A DNA stretch of 64,000 bases, from the NCBI GenBank assembly GCA_015501595.1, contig JADNRX010000080.1:62001-126000 (forward strand), written 5' to 3'. Both the position numbers and the translations under genes were made by a program. Source of the DNA: Hymenopellis radicata. Lineage: Eukaryota; Basidiomycota; Agaricomycetes; Agaricales; Physalacriaceae. The number at the start of each line of letters is the position of its first letter. Positions within the stretch are counted from its first letter, which is position 1. The notes beneath the pieces are model-generated. The model had not been told where the DNA came from. It did no database searches and was given only the letters and a program-made list of their open reading frames with translations. Positions 46,901 through 58,355 of this stretch are shown in pieces.

Positions 46901-48221
46901 CAGGCGTGGCTCCCGGTGTGACCGGTCTGGAAGGTATGGGGGTCATAGGGAACCTCTCCCTCGTCGGCTCGATGAGAGCGAAATAAATCGTTAGGCCATT
47001 AGCACGCACGGCCATGCGCCTCGCAATGGCCTGTAGAGATTTGAAATCGGTCGGTGCAAAGCGGGCATATATGAGATCGGAAGGTAGCAGTCGAGCGGTG
47101 ATGGCGAGTGGAATGAGACCAGCTTCGGCCTGCCTCACAGATGCTTTGATCTGCTCTGCAATGGATGCAAACTCCTTTGAATCTGCCGGGTTTTGCTTTA
47201 GTGCGCATTGCAGCTCGAGAGACTTGATGAGCGGAGCAAGAACACCTTGAAGGCGCGTAGTGAACTCCGCGGATACAGTTTGTGGGAATATGAGTATCGA
47301 CACCAAGACAGAAATGGCAGAGTGAAATCCAAGCGGAATAATGATGGACCGGCCGAGCTAGAAAGTGCATTAGACCAGGCGTATCTTCAAAGAACAAGAA
47401 GTACCTTGTAGTATGGATATGGAATAAGGATCGCTGCAGTAAGTGTGATATCGAGGCATATACAACCTAGAATACAGGCAAACAGGTACGGGCCTGGTCC
47501 TTGACGCGCGCGTAGGTAGAGAAGGAATACACTGCCAAGGAAGATGAAGACGGCAATAATGACCGTAGGACCGGCTTCGATATATTGTCCAGATATTGCC
47601 GCGACGAAAGTGACTGTTGGGTCAGTGTTGCTTCTAGCCAAGTTGGCCAAGAACATCCCAAAGCACGACCACCTTGAAACGCGAAATTAAAAGAAGAGTG
47701 TCGCCAGAGAAACGGCGTCGCGTACCCCCATACTAAAGCCACGATGCCGATAATGATTACTTCGCGCTCGACCACCCCTATGAAAGGATCCGCTGGCGGC
47801 GACAAAAACGCGGCTGTGATAAAGATTAGCGGTCGAATGGGCAATAGCAGAACGCGTACAGATCAGGATAAGAAAGCTCGCCTGATTATAGAATGGTCAA
47901 AGACATTCATGAGATACAAGACCGACATACCTGGCCCATATACCTTTCGACTGCAGGTATGATGAATAGCACTGAAGATATCCAAGCTGCTACAGCAGAA
48001 CGGATGACGGGCCGGACCTTTGGCAGCGTCCAGTTGCTCGGGATCCATTTGAGGTTGTCCGGAAGAGTAAACTTGAATTTCGACTGCTGTGGAGACGACT
48101 GGTCCGAGTCAGTCTCCGGGCTTTCCTCCTCCTTCTTATCGGGGAGGACTGCAGTCTCTATGCGGAGTCTGAGACCAGGATCTCTACCTCGCGACGGTCG
48201 TTCTGGTTTCGTCGACGACAT
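43995..48221 (-). CDS. Multi-pass membrane protein, ArAE_2_N/DUF2421 family (aromatic acid exporter-like)
   Basis: ATG at 48221 (MSSTKPERPSRGRD). A soluble N-terminus leads to a first set of membrane helices (VIRSAVAAWISSVLFIIPAV, FLILICV-like, PLIFITAAFLSPP, FIGVVEREVIIIGIVALVWG, VIIAVFIFLGSVFLLYL), a cytoplasmic region with a Thr/Pro/Gly repeat (PGATPGGTPGATTPGGSP) and a run of seven His, then a helical region (AIPHTQQAMNLLFHCCDPLL-like; LDEIIRLEQERPRNH) and a second helix set (near 45.1-45.8 kb). The C-terminus RTLTLETLQDEQYL, then VSRLDRLMLAVKEIVGEQYH, matches the DUF2421 end as I remember it. Many introns.  It probably sits in the ER or plasma membrane; related proteins are linked to brefeldin A sensitivity. 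Individual splice sites in the middle were not all checked. Confidence 0.75.
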
Positions 48222-49324
48222 TGTTTACTGAAAGACAAGAAAGAGGCGGTGACATGAACAAGGAAGCCAATTTGGAAGGAGATGAAAAGAAATAAACATA
48301 CGTCATAGATTTCGTAAAGTGATCGGATCGATATCTGCGTGGCGTCGCCTCCACGGTGCACTTGGGAGGCCGCTAAAACGTCTTTTGAAGATAACGACAA
48401 CGGCCAGAAACGGCAAGCGTGGTCGTCATGGTCAGAAATACGTTTACCCCGTGTAGATATAATGAGCACGTAATAAACTGTTAGAAATCGAGATGGACGC
48501 GTCGACGTTCGGATGAGTTAAGATTCAGAAGTTGGCGGGACTGTAAAGGTGCGGTGAACCCAAAGTTCGAAACTGGATTGTACTGACTACCTATAGGGCC
48601 TTTATACTGTACAGGTATATACTATAAATAACAATCAGAGGATGACAAGTCTACAGCGGGAATGGTGGCGAGATGGCACCGATGGAGTGCGCCGGCATCG
48701 GAAGTACCGGTATCAGGTGCAGCGATGCACTTGATAAACACTGACAATGGACAGTCCACTCTCTTTCCCTTGTAGTGCAGTGGTGGCGCCACTGTTCCCT
48801 GCCAGCATTTGGCCTTGTTTGCCTACCATCCGTAGCGAAGCGTAGATTTTCTCGTGTCGTAATTCCATTCTTGCTTTCCCGCCACGACGCGATTCCGTGC
48901 GCGACCGTCCGCCGGCCCTCTCCAGTAGAAAACAGGCAAAGGGCAAATCAACCGTACATTTCCTTGAATTGATAGGTCCAAATTCGCCTCAGATGAAATG
49001 TGTTTGCAGTGTACGGTATACAGTACGACCGTCGACCGTGGTGGTAGGCCTTGGTAAGTGAGCATGCCCATGCCTAAATTTATCCAGATATTTCGAGGTT
49101 CATGCCGATTCCCGAATAGCAGTCTTTTCAATCAATCAGGATAATATTGACTACTCAAGTTATTTTTACGGTCACAGAGATGAACAGGACGAACGCAGAA
49201 AGCAAGAATAGTACCAATATACGCATGCGCCACCTCCGAACGAAGAGCCGGGTGTGGATGTGGAAGATCGGCGGATTTCTGTCATGCAGCGCGACCTAAG
49301 GTAAGACGTCTGGTCGAAATCTAG
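48222..49324. other. Intergenic region, no gene seen
   Basis: About 1.1 kb between two minus-strand genes: the 5' region of the ArAE-type gene and... on its right the 3' end of the CorA-like gene. No RNA gene, repeat or coding region is supported; open frames at 48713-49131 lack motifs. Confidence 0.4.
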
Positions 49325-51595
49325 CTACCCAGCCTCCGTACTAGTACTAGACTCCGCATTCCCAACATCACCTTCGTTCGGCAACCCAGACGCAGGATCA
49401 ACGAACGTCGTACGCAAACTGGTCCCGCCTCGCTGCGGCCGCGCAGACCGCATACTCGACCGGGCACTCGCATACGCGCTGCGCGTGCCCTCCCACTCGC
49501 GCTCCCGCTCCATCTTGCGCTGCCTCGGGAAGCGCGGTGTAAAGGAGAGGGAGTGAAAGAACACGGTGATGGGGTAGAAAAGGCGCTGAAAGATGAAAAA
49601 CTTGACCTTGGCAAGGTCGGTGGGGTCTTCAATTTCGCGCCGCTTTTTTTCGCCACGGTAGAGGAGTGTCATGACCCAGACGGTGAGCAGCGTGAGCGGC
49701 ACGGCAATGGCGAAGTAGAGGTAGAGTTTCGGGCGTGAATCGTTAAGTTCTACGGTGTTCATTCCGAAGATGGCCTGCAAGAGAGGTCTACGTCAGAAAA
49801 GCGATTGATTACTCGAGATGAGGACTCACAGCAGAAAACGACGCTGGTAGGTAGACCATAGTTATATACGCGATTTGCTTCATGGCTACGTGGTCGTCAG
49901 TGTCATTTCATTGAAAATAGCTGAGGGCCACAAACCAGCACTATCGCGTAACGACGCTTCACTAAGCGCCTGCATCCGTTTACTATCCTCGTTTGTAACG
50001 CTGCTGAATGCCTATAATGCATTAACACAATATGCAAAGAGCATAATTGGGTCTTACCAGATCCATTGCATTCCCAACCCTTCCATCCAACATGGCCCGC
50101 GTCTCCTCCAGCCTCTCAATATCATTCAAGAGAGATGTGCATTCTCTCTTGAATACCGCATGCGACTCCATCACTGGATGCGGCGTGTCTCTCAAAAACT
50201 CGACCGTCTTCCTAAAATCTCGTATAAGCTCCGCATAATGAAGCAGATGCGCACGTAAAACATGGAGTTGGTGTGTATGGAGGTACGTCTGCGTATGCGC
50301 GTCTTCCTCCCCAAAGTCCATGTCGTTCTGCTCCGCCTGTAGTTGTCGCGCAGAGGTATCAAGGTCGGGGTTCCCGGACGGAATAATGGGTGATTTGTTC
50401 GTGTGGACGGTGGAGAGGGTATGCGCTTCTAGCCATATAACTTCAGCCGTTATGACTTCTAAAGTCTCGTCCCATGAATACAAAGGATACCAGAGCTGGG
50501 CTAGAACGAGTAAAGTGGGGTCGGCAGTTGTGCGGTACAGGTCCGACCAATGCACGGAGCGGCCAGTAGCTAGCACGCGCGTGTTGAGAGTAGATGCAGA
50601 CGTGGATGCATCGGACTTGGGATCTCGCGTGGGTGGGACGTAGGTGATAATGGTACTGGGATTGTGGTGGTCGGGCCCGTGGCGGACAGCATGAATGCCG
50701 AGAAGGTCGTGCACAATGATTCTGTTGCAGCTCTGGAGAACGAGAGGCGCATGGGTGTCGATGATCATCTGATCGTGAAGGTACTTCGGGACTGCGTCAA
50801 AGTCAATGATGAGGTCTCCTTGTGATGTAGAGTCCAACCAAGGACGCATATTGATGTATGTCAATGTCATTGTGATATCTGGGAAGAAAAGGTCAAATAT
50901 TGGTTGTCAACTGAAAGTCAAGACTTACGATCACTCCTGCCGGGTGTGAGTTGTTCGGAATACCGGGAGGGGATCCAACTGAGTGACGAGGAGAAGAAGA
51001 ACGGGTCAATTGTGAAGCGAGTGCCTAACATTTGGAGGACTGGACCAGATAATGAGTCTATGAAGAACATTTGGCATCGCGTAGATTTATCGGCCTACAG
51101 AGTTGTTAACCACAGTCAATATCTGCCTACAAAGACACGTTACTCAACAGGTTTGATCAACGCCGTCCACAGCTCATCTTCATTCGTGTTCGACACCCTC
51201 CAGGTAGGATGGCGGCTCGAGTCTGGATGGAAGCGACCGTTCTTCTGCATCAACAGTCTGTACACCGCACATTCCGGCCGGGCCATGATCTTGGTGCCAT
51301 ACCTGGACCGATATCCCTGCCGTGACGAGCGCAGCAATGTAGCGACACCGCTCTTCTGCTGCTGCTCAAGGCTCCAGTTCATGAACAGGGATTGCGGATA
51401 TTTGTGCCAATCGTCGGCGTCGTTATTGAAGGGGTATTCCATCTCGGATTCGTGAGTCTGTCGACGTGGCTCTGGCGCTGCTCGCAGCTGCGCTGGGTCA
51501 ATCTGGGGGACTATGAGTAGCTGATCGTAGATTTCGTTGGCGGCGTACTGGATCGTTGACGTCGAGAAAGGGCCATGGTCCGCTGGGTGTCGCAT
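49325..51595 (-). CDS. CorA-like Mg2+ transporter family protein (fungal type)
   Basis: ATG at 51595 (MRHPADHGPFS). The soluble N-terminal part includes EYPFNNDADDWHKYPQS, MFFIDSLSGPVLQMLGTRF, FFFSSSLSWIPSRYSEQ and HITMTLTYINMRPWLDS. A long helical region follows (HQLHVLRAHLLHYAELIRDF, ERLEETRAMLDGRVGNAMDL). Near the C-terminus are two membrane helices: IAYITMVYLPTSFSA, then AIFGMNTVEL with the GMN selectivity signature of CorA channels, then LYFAIAVPLTLLTVWVMTLL. The tail is Ser/Arg-rich, ending SSTSTEAG. Introns occur after the first exon (donor GTTGAG, weak), before HITM (GTAAGTC) and before AFSSVTNED. Frames are intact throughout. The family moves divalent cations across membranes; the cation cannot be fixed from sequence. 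Confidence 0.87.
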
Positions 51596-52317
51596 GTCGA
51601 TGGCTCGGCATTGTCGTGGATGCTGTTGCACGATGGTAGCAGTGATACGGGTCAGTCGACCAGAATGGCACTCATGTCATCCCTGTATTGATGGGCGTCT
51701 AATCCACATTCACTCGAGTCTTGGAGTTAGGTGGAGTCGTCCGGTTGACTTGTTTGCTTCGAGTGATAGTCCATGGTCAAGGCCAAGTCAGAGTTGATCG
51801 CGTGTCTTGAAGTCAAGAATTTTAATAACTGTGCCGACGGAAGGGTCCGAACATCCCGCGGATCCGCGTAGCCACTGTTCAACTTGAACCCTCATCTTCT
51901 TACAAGCCTTGCACGCGCACAACTAACAGCGTAGGATGTCCGACATTCGAACTTCATGAACCCATTCAACGTTGCACTTTCCATCCCGTAAAGCTTTCCA
52001 CGATCATTTTTTCGCGCCAAGCGTGTCGTTGTCTTCATACTTCATCAACTGAAGGACACTAAGCGAAAGGATCACTCTACTTGACTATACTACTTGTACG
52101 CAATACGCTATCGAATCTTCCGCGTCATGTCCGTATTTAGTAATGCCCGATTCGGTTTCTTCCCCATCGTTTGCTTCAGCCTCTCTCTTCCCCAAACTCC
52201 CATCATCGCTCTATCAGCCTCGTCAGTCTTATCTTTTTTTGCACGCGACACTGGTACGTTTCTCCTCGAAAATTGGTGCTATAACTTATAAAGAATAAAT
52301 AGGAAGCTATCTATACC
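51596..52317. promoter_or_regulatory. Divergent promoter region between the CorA-like gene and an F-box gene
   Basis: About 720 bp with no coding support. Pyrimidine-rich stretches precede 52318 on the plus strand (CTCTCTTCCCC, TTATCTTTTTTTGC). No TATA box could be assigned with confidence. Confidence 0.45.
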
Positions 52318-53883
52318 ATGTTCGCTGACCCCTGTGTCCCAGCTGAACGGCAGCCAAACCGAACTACACGCGTCGCCACGCTCCTAAAGGGAAATGACGC
52401 GCCCCATGATGCAGAAAGAGCGCAACTCCGTACTTTTCTGGATGGAGCTCAAGGCGATCTCGCGAAATATGACGAAAAGCTGGAACTCCTGCTGAAGGAC
52501 GTGAACACTCTCCGCGAGGAGCGCGATCAGCTCCATTCCCACATTGAGGACGCTCGGACGGTCCTTCATCCCATTCGCACACTTTCCGACGACATCCTCT
52601 ACGAGATATTTGCGCATTGCTTTCCTGAATGGCCAGCTTTGGAGAGGAAGCTCTTCAACGAGCTCTGGCTGAACTCGAAGTATTCATCTCTCAATTCCAG
52701 GAACGCACCCTGGACACTTTCCCAGGTGTGTTCTGGGTGGCGTCGCGTCGCGCTTTCAGCCCCGCGCTTGTGGTCTACGATCCTCTTTACCTTCCCAGCG
52801 CTCCCGGCCAAGAAGAAGGCGGGATCAAGAAAGCTCGACAGGCTGAACAGATTCTGCTACAACCTTGGGTTGTTTATGTCGCGTTCCGGAAGCGTTGATC
52901 TCTCGGTTGCGATCACACTGGTGGAGAATGAGATTATACCGGACGTGATATTCGCACATTTGGCGGTTGGCGCCGCGCGCTGGCGTCGTCTATTTTTCCA
53001 AGCCAACGAAAACAGATTTCCTGCCGCGCTATCGGGGCTTTCTTTTGCATGCCTGGAAGAACTCATGCTCTTTAACATCCAGGAAACTCGAGCCACGAAT
53101 GGGAAACTTCTCGCGCCATTCCGGGCCGCCCCACAGCTGAGAAGAATGTTTACTTATGATGCATATATCACATTGCCATGGTCCCGGATAACTCATTATG
53201 AGCGCGTGATCTACGTTCACGAGTGGACTCTCCGCGCAATGCCCAATCTCACCCATCTGTCGCTCAAGGTTTATGATCCACATGCGCCGGTTGGACGATC
53301 AAAGCTTTCCTTCCCAAACCTTTTATCCCTTTCTCTTGAACTTTGTTACGACAACTTCTTTTCTGCCCTCCTCCCCCAATTAGAGGTACCAGCCCTCACC
53401 GATCTTCGCCTGACATACCGATTGACTATAGCAAATCGCAACTTCATCGATCTCAGTCTTCCTATAACGGACATATTCCCCAAACGATTGACGTCGCTTC
53501 ACATTGCTTGCGAAAATCCCAAACTCATCAATTCAAACATTGCCGTCCTCACGTCGTGGCTTCAACTCGCTACCGACGTTACTGCCTTCTCCCTCCATCT
53601 TCCTAGCATCCCTGTTACCCTTATCTACAACCTCCTTGTGCATTCAGAGGGCGACGTGCAGCTACCCCGCCTCAGGTCTCTGGATCTATGGACCACTGCC
53701 AAGGACGCGCAGATGCCGACAGCGATGGTCCTTGATGTTTTGGAGTCCCGTTCGGGATCGATGCAGAATGTTTCGCGTCTCGAGGAATTCTGCACGAATG
53801 TGGACGCTAGCCGGTTTTCGGAAGGGAGGCTGCAGAGGTGGCAGGATATATGTCGGAAGGTCAAGGTCATTTGCCCTATGTAA
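52318..53883 (+). CDS. F-box and LRR-type protein with N-terminal coiled coil (521 aa)
   Basis: A single uninterrupted exon. The order is a leader, a coiled coil (AKYDEKLELLLKDVNTLREE, RDQLHSHIEDARTV), an F-box-like domain (HPIRTLSDDILYEIFAHCFP, APWTLSQVCSGWRRVALSAP, RLWSTILF), and then degenerate leucine-rich repeats (LEELMLFNI, MPNLTHLSLKVYDP, FPNLLSLSLELC, VPALTDLRLTY, PRLRSLDLWTT). It ends RWQDICRKVKVICPM. The coiled-coil-plus-F-box layout is the commonest F-box type in mushroom genomes, thought to give substrate receptors for SCF ubiquitin ligases. The reading frame is intact with no base-run problem. Confidence 0.88.
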   Translation: MFADPCVPAERQPNRTTRVATLLKGNDAPHDAERAQLRTFLDGAQGDLAKYDEKLELLLKDVNTLREERDQLHSHIEDARTVLHPIRTLSDDILYEIFAHCFPEWPALERKLFNELWLNSKYSSLNSRNAPWTLSQVCSGWRRVALSAPRLWSTILFTFPALPAKKKAGSRKLDRLNRFCYNLGLFMSRSGSVDLSVAITLVENEIIPDVIFAHLAVGAARWRRLFFQANENRFPAALSGLSFACLEELMLFNIQETRATNGKLLAPFRAAPQLRRMFTYDAYITLPWSRITHYERVIYVHEWTLRAMPNLTHLSLKVYDPHAPVGRSKLSFPNLLSLSLELCYDNFFSALLPQLEVPALTDLRLTYRLTIANRNFIDLSLPITDIFPKRLTSLHIACENPKLINSNIAVLTSWLQLATDVTAFSLHLPSIPVTLIYNLLVHSEGDVQLPRLRSLDLWTTAKDAQMPTAMVLDVLESRSGSMQNVSRLEEFCTNVDASRFSEGRLQRWQDICRKVKVICPM

Positions 53884-54662
53884 TGCTAGCAATCTCGCTT
53901 CAGATGAGATGCTGACCAAGGAGCTTCTCAAGGTAGGTGGACATGGATCGGTAAATGGGACGTGGACATATGTATGTTCTAGACGCCACGCTTGATTCTT
54001 TCTCATGCATGAACGTTATGGTACTGTACAGTATATTGCAATAAAGTTCCATTTTTGAGGTTATTGGGCAACCTTGCAGACCATCGTGGAAGTCGACATT
54101 GGTGACTTGGAAGTTTGGAACTTCTGGAGCTGACAGATATCACCACCGTGGCTCGTGATGAGAGCGAGGTCTTTGCGTAAATTTGTGGGCAAATGGGGAG
54201 CGAAGAGGGAGAGCTCTCTTTGTTTCAAATATTAATCCACTGATAATCGAGACGAATATTGCATGTACGCCGGTAATGGCCCAGAAAGCAGGGAGCGTAC
54301 AGATATGGGCGTGAAAGCCTGTACACATTCCATCTACATATACGACCAGACGGCACCTGCTTCACTTCCTACGATGACAGCAGTGCCCTCTCAGAAAAAA
54401 CTTGCTGTGGTATTCTGTTAGCCGCTGGAGAGTTCGCTCTTCACCGCGTTGCAGAAGACGGATACCTCCAGAAAGTTGAAGATGCACAATTGAGGGAAGA
54501 ATGGAGACACCTGGAATTTCTCAACCATACATTGCATTACTGTATCTCGCCAACCGGATCCTTTTCTACAGCTCTGGGGGCCATTTTCTGGCGCAATCTG
54601 TCGGGTACTAAGTAAGCGTTGACATTCGAGGCAGGTTAGAAGTAGCTTACTTGTAAGCAGTA
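53884..54662. other. Intergenic region, no gene seen
   Basis: Space between convergent genes (F-box on plus, arrestin-like on minus). No repeat, RNA or coding feature is supported. Confidence 0.4.
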
Positions 54663-56093
54663 TCAACCGTAGTGAACGTAAACTGATGTCCAATCTGGCG
54701 TATCAATCCAGGGATCCGTTACTAGCCGTATAGGAATGTAGATCCGTGTGGGCAAAAATGGTGCATGCCCTGGAGGTACCAAGGTAACCAAGATGAAGTC
54801 CTACATGGCCTCAATCAGCGGCGCCCAATCAAAGACATAGATAGGGACTCACTTTGACTACGACACCTGCTGCCACGAAACCGCTGACAGCAACATCGGG
54901 CTTCGCGCGAAGTTCGCCCTCCCAATCTAAGAAACTCCAACTGAGACCACGTCGGCGGTACAGACGTCATTTTCCCCTCGCCAATAGTGAGTTCTCGCCA
55001 CGCTCGCGAACCACCCACATCGACCGCGATTTGTCTCTGTATACTGACAGTCACAACCACGATCGACGTTTCTGTCGCGGGTGGGTTACGGAAAAGTTGT
55101 CGGAGAGACGTAAGCGGGCCGGTGAGTTGCAGATGGATGGGAATTGTGTCCGCGAAGGAGAAGACTTGCACAGACGGGATGAGAACCTAACGCGATGACT
55201 GAGGTTGAATGTCGTCGTGAAGAGGCGAGAAGAGGGACTTGCATTGCCATGAATAGGCTCCACGCTGACGTTGGGTTTAGTCTTGATGGTCATGACCGAT
55301 TGTGTCCATTCTTCGGGCAACGACTTGATGCTCCTAAACAAAGGTATCGCCAATATAGGTCGATTGGGCCGCGTCCGAGGCCGATAATTGAACGGGACCC
55401 GAATGCTAATTGGTGCGCCGGGTCAGTACCATGCCAGTTCTTCTCAGGAACTCACATCGTGTTCGTCGGGAAGAAACTGAGGGGCCCGCGGGCAAACGAT
55501 ATGTCAACGACGACAGCATAGACGACTCTCACGACAACCGCCGGGAGTCCAGGCGCGGAGAAAGCGAACGTTGGCGGTAAGGGTTGACCTTCATCAAGGT
55601 CAGTAAATGTCGCTGGAAGGGTGAAGTTGAATTCGAACGGTAAGTGTTCAGCAAAAGGACCCCATGAAGAGGTCCATAGCGTAACGCTTTGATCGACTAG
55701 GGAGATCGACTTTGCTCCACCATTCGAATTGAGATAGTCAAGATTACCCAGTAGCTGACAATGAGAAGAGTGAGTGTGAGCAAGGCGGCAAAGACGCGTG
55801 AAGGGTGAAGACAGATTACGCTTCACTCGGGAGACATTGTCGTGCTTGTCGAGGAGCAGGGTACCGTTGATCGTGCGTTGGCGTCCATAAGAGGGTGAAG
55901 AGACGCCCGTCTCTTGCCCTGTGAGAAGAACGGTGACTGGACCGTCCTTCTTTATGAAGATGCCGTTTGGGACTGGCGAGGCATTGGTGCGGGGAGAGTG
56001 CTGAATACGCTGTTCCCCCGAAGAAGGTTCAGAAGAGTAATGAGGAGGGGGAGAAGAACCGTTATAAGCTGGGGGGACTCCTGATAGTAGCAT
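54663..56093 (-). CDS. Arrestin-like protein
   Basis: ATG at 56093 (MLLSGVPPAYNGSSPPPHYS) and stop at 54663. The pattern is that of fungal arrestin-fold proteins: PVTVLLTGQETG, GTLLLDKHDNVSRV, SISLVDQSVTLWTSSWGPFA, HLPFEFNFTLPATF, LPPTFAFSAPGLPAVVVRV, VYAVVVDISF, then a second beta-sandwich part (IPIHLQLTGPLTSLRQLF, VVVTVSIQRQIAVDV, ELRAKPDVAVSGFVAAGV, DFILVTLVPP, TRIYIPIRLVTDPW). Arrestin-like adaptors recruit ubiquitin ligases to membrane transporters, or act in signalling. A frame change between KMTSVPP and SFLDWEGELRAKPD (near 54940) is not explained by a standard intron. Longer open sequence upstream of 56093 is repetitive and was left out. Confidence 0.7.
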
Positions 56094-56248
56094 GGTTCTC
56101 GAGAAAGGCGGTTGGGCTTGATGGTGGTACTGAGGAAGTGTCTTATGAGTCGGGAGAACGTGAGAATATCGTTTTATGACTCGAGCTCCGACAAATTGGA
56201 AGAGCACGCGCTTGATGGGATCGGTGGCGTCACTGTTATCCCTATCGT

Positions 56249-56352
56249 TATCGCTGCTTATCGCTGTCGTTCGAGTGGTAGTGTAGAATGTTTGCTGCCT
56301 ATCGTTACTTATCGCCGTCGTCCGAGTGGTAGTGATAGAGTGTTTGCTGTGA
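56249..56352 (+). repeat. Two-copy tandem repeat, about 52 bp
   Basis: TATCGCTGCTTATCGCTGTC followed by GTTCGAGTGGTAGTGTAGAA (56249-56300) repeats with changes at 56301-56352. It lies upstream of the arrestin-like gene start. Confidence 0.65.
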
Positions 56353-56916
56353 TGATCCCAGAGCGCACAACCGAAATTGACCCGATATTCGAACGCATGC
56401 GCATATACGTTTCCATACAAGGCATTGTCATTTCCATACGCAATCGTGGGTGTGCAAAAAGAATCGTCAATGTTGTATTCGGTACAATCGTCCAGTTTAG
56501 TGTTGCCGCGGTTCGGCTCGGAACCGTTAAGCCGAGAAACCGAACCGGAAATAACCGAACGAAACCGGACCGATGGAACTGGGTTCAAACCGGGTTTACA
56601 GGTACTTTTTTTACTTTTTATTAGGAGACTGTAGCCCACTCTACTATTCATTATTGTCCTTTTTACATCTGTACCCATCTAAATCTCAATGTTTTCATGC
56701 ATACGGTACGGGTGTCCTTGTTGGACAAAAATCCCAGAACATGCTGAGACCCATGAATGGCGTGAATTTTTTTGAGGCAGGTAGTTTCGGTGGATGAATG
56801 TAATGAGTACACATTGCTAGATAAAAACCTCTAGGTGTGATGTGACTCCCTTGTATGCATGTGCCAACCGCACTCTGGCTTGAGCAATATCTTCATTGAC
56901 ATGCGCAATGAGTACT

Positions 56917-57105
56917 TGGCAAGTGTACCAGACTCATGGGCAAGTGTACCAGACTCATGGGCAAGTGGACAAGACTCATGTGCAAGTGTGTGACCAGCCT
57001 AAAAATGATTGATCGTGAACACGCTCACGTTCACGGTCGTCACATTCACGGGTCACGGTTGTCACGTTCACGTTCACGGTCATCACGTTCACTGTCGATC
57101 TTGAT
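56917..57105 (+). repeat. Minisatellite: 21-bp and CACGTTCACGG-type tandem repeats
   Basis: Four direct copies of GGCAAGTGTACCAGACTCAT occur in 56917-56995, the last two diverged, followed by about 85 bp built from GTTCACGGTC and TCACGTTCAC units (57015-57095). There are no spacers, so this is simple tandem repetition. Confidence 0.75.
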
Positions 57106-58355
57106 CATATATTTAGCCATGGTTGAACCCAACCCATGGAAGACTTAGCCGTCCTTCAACCACCGTAAATATAATATTTATGGCCTCATACGAGTTTGTT
57201 TGTTTGGCATCAGCCTCTATATCTGCTTGCTTTTAAGCGCGCGACAACATTTCTTTTCTTTACTTTTCTTCCTTCTTCTTCTATCCTATCTCCTATCTGT
57301 CATGGCAGGTTGCACCTCCTGTCCCGAGGACGAGCGCTGTGCAGGGTATATCGAGAACCCAAATACACCTGTAGGTTTCCAATTCCATCTCCTTTTCTTG
57401 AATACCGACACGTCAGCAGGGATCCTGCTGGTGCGGCGAAGGACATTCGCAAGCGGCACATCAGTCTCTTCCCAACCTTCCACCCCGAGGCGGACTACCC
57501 TCAACTGGTTGCTCTGGTTATCTTAAGGTGCGGTTCCGACGCGTCCCATACTGTCCATTGTTGATGTCGCTATAGCCTGCTACTACTCACGACTTCCGCG
57601 CTCTCTGTGCTCGTCCAACATGCGGGCGCCCTTATATGATTCATGTCCAACTGCAAGTCTTACTTTTTGTTATCGGGTGGACCATTTTGACCATTTCTCA
57701 GAGCCACTCCCGCTACCGCTACCGTGCCTGTCAATACGCTACCATCTTTCACTCAACCCATTACTACACCCGCTAATCTTGGAGGAGTTCCATCCTCCTC
57801 ACTAATACACCCTGTCAATACGCTATCTATTCGTCCTAATGTGGCCACCATACCGGCCGCCGCTTTCCCCAACTTTACTGCTCTCCGCCGCTCAGCTGCA
57901 CAAACCACCACGAATACTCGTCGCGTCGCCCATTATAGTGGTGTCTCTGGCACTTCGGGTACGGTTGCACAACCGTTCAGCGTTCGAGGCGCCAGTGCTG
58001 CACGCACTCCTAGAAACGCCTTTCCAGGGGCACGTTCGCAGGCCCAGACACCTCCTTCAGATTCAGTCCTCAAATTACTTATGGTCTGGACGGGTATTCC
58101 TGTGGTACGTGTTGATGATATCATCTTATATTCTACTTAACTCATAGTGCTTTAGGAACATACAGAGTCGATGTCCTTGAACGTCTTTGGCCCCATTCTT
58201 CCTCCCATTCCCATCACGAAAACACTTGAGCTCACCCAGGCCACTATTACTGGATATATCCAGCGCTCTCAAGACCTAGACTTGACTGTAACGGTTACCC
58301 TTGACGCAGATGCCAATAATCTAGCTGATCCTTCCACTCTTTGGCGGGTCATCTC

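Noticed and set aside
56094..56678. N-terminal extension of the arrestin-like protein
   Set aside because: The open frame continues upstream but encodes repeats of TTTRTTAIS from a tandem DNA repeat and has no good ATG.
56917..57105. CRISPR-like direct repeats
   Set aside because: The units are contiguous without unique spacers, and the genome is eukaryotic; this is a minisatellite.
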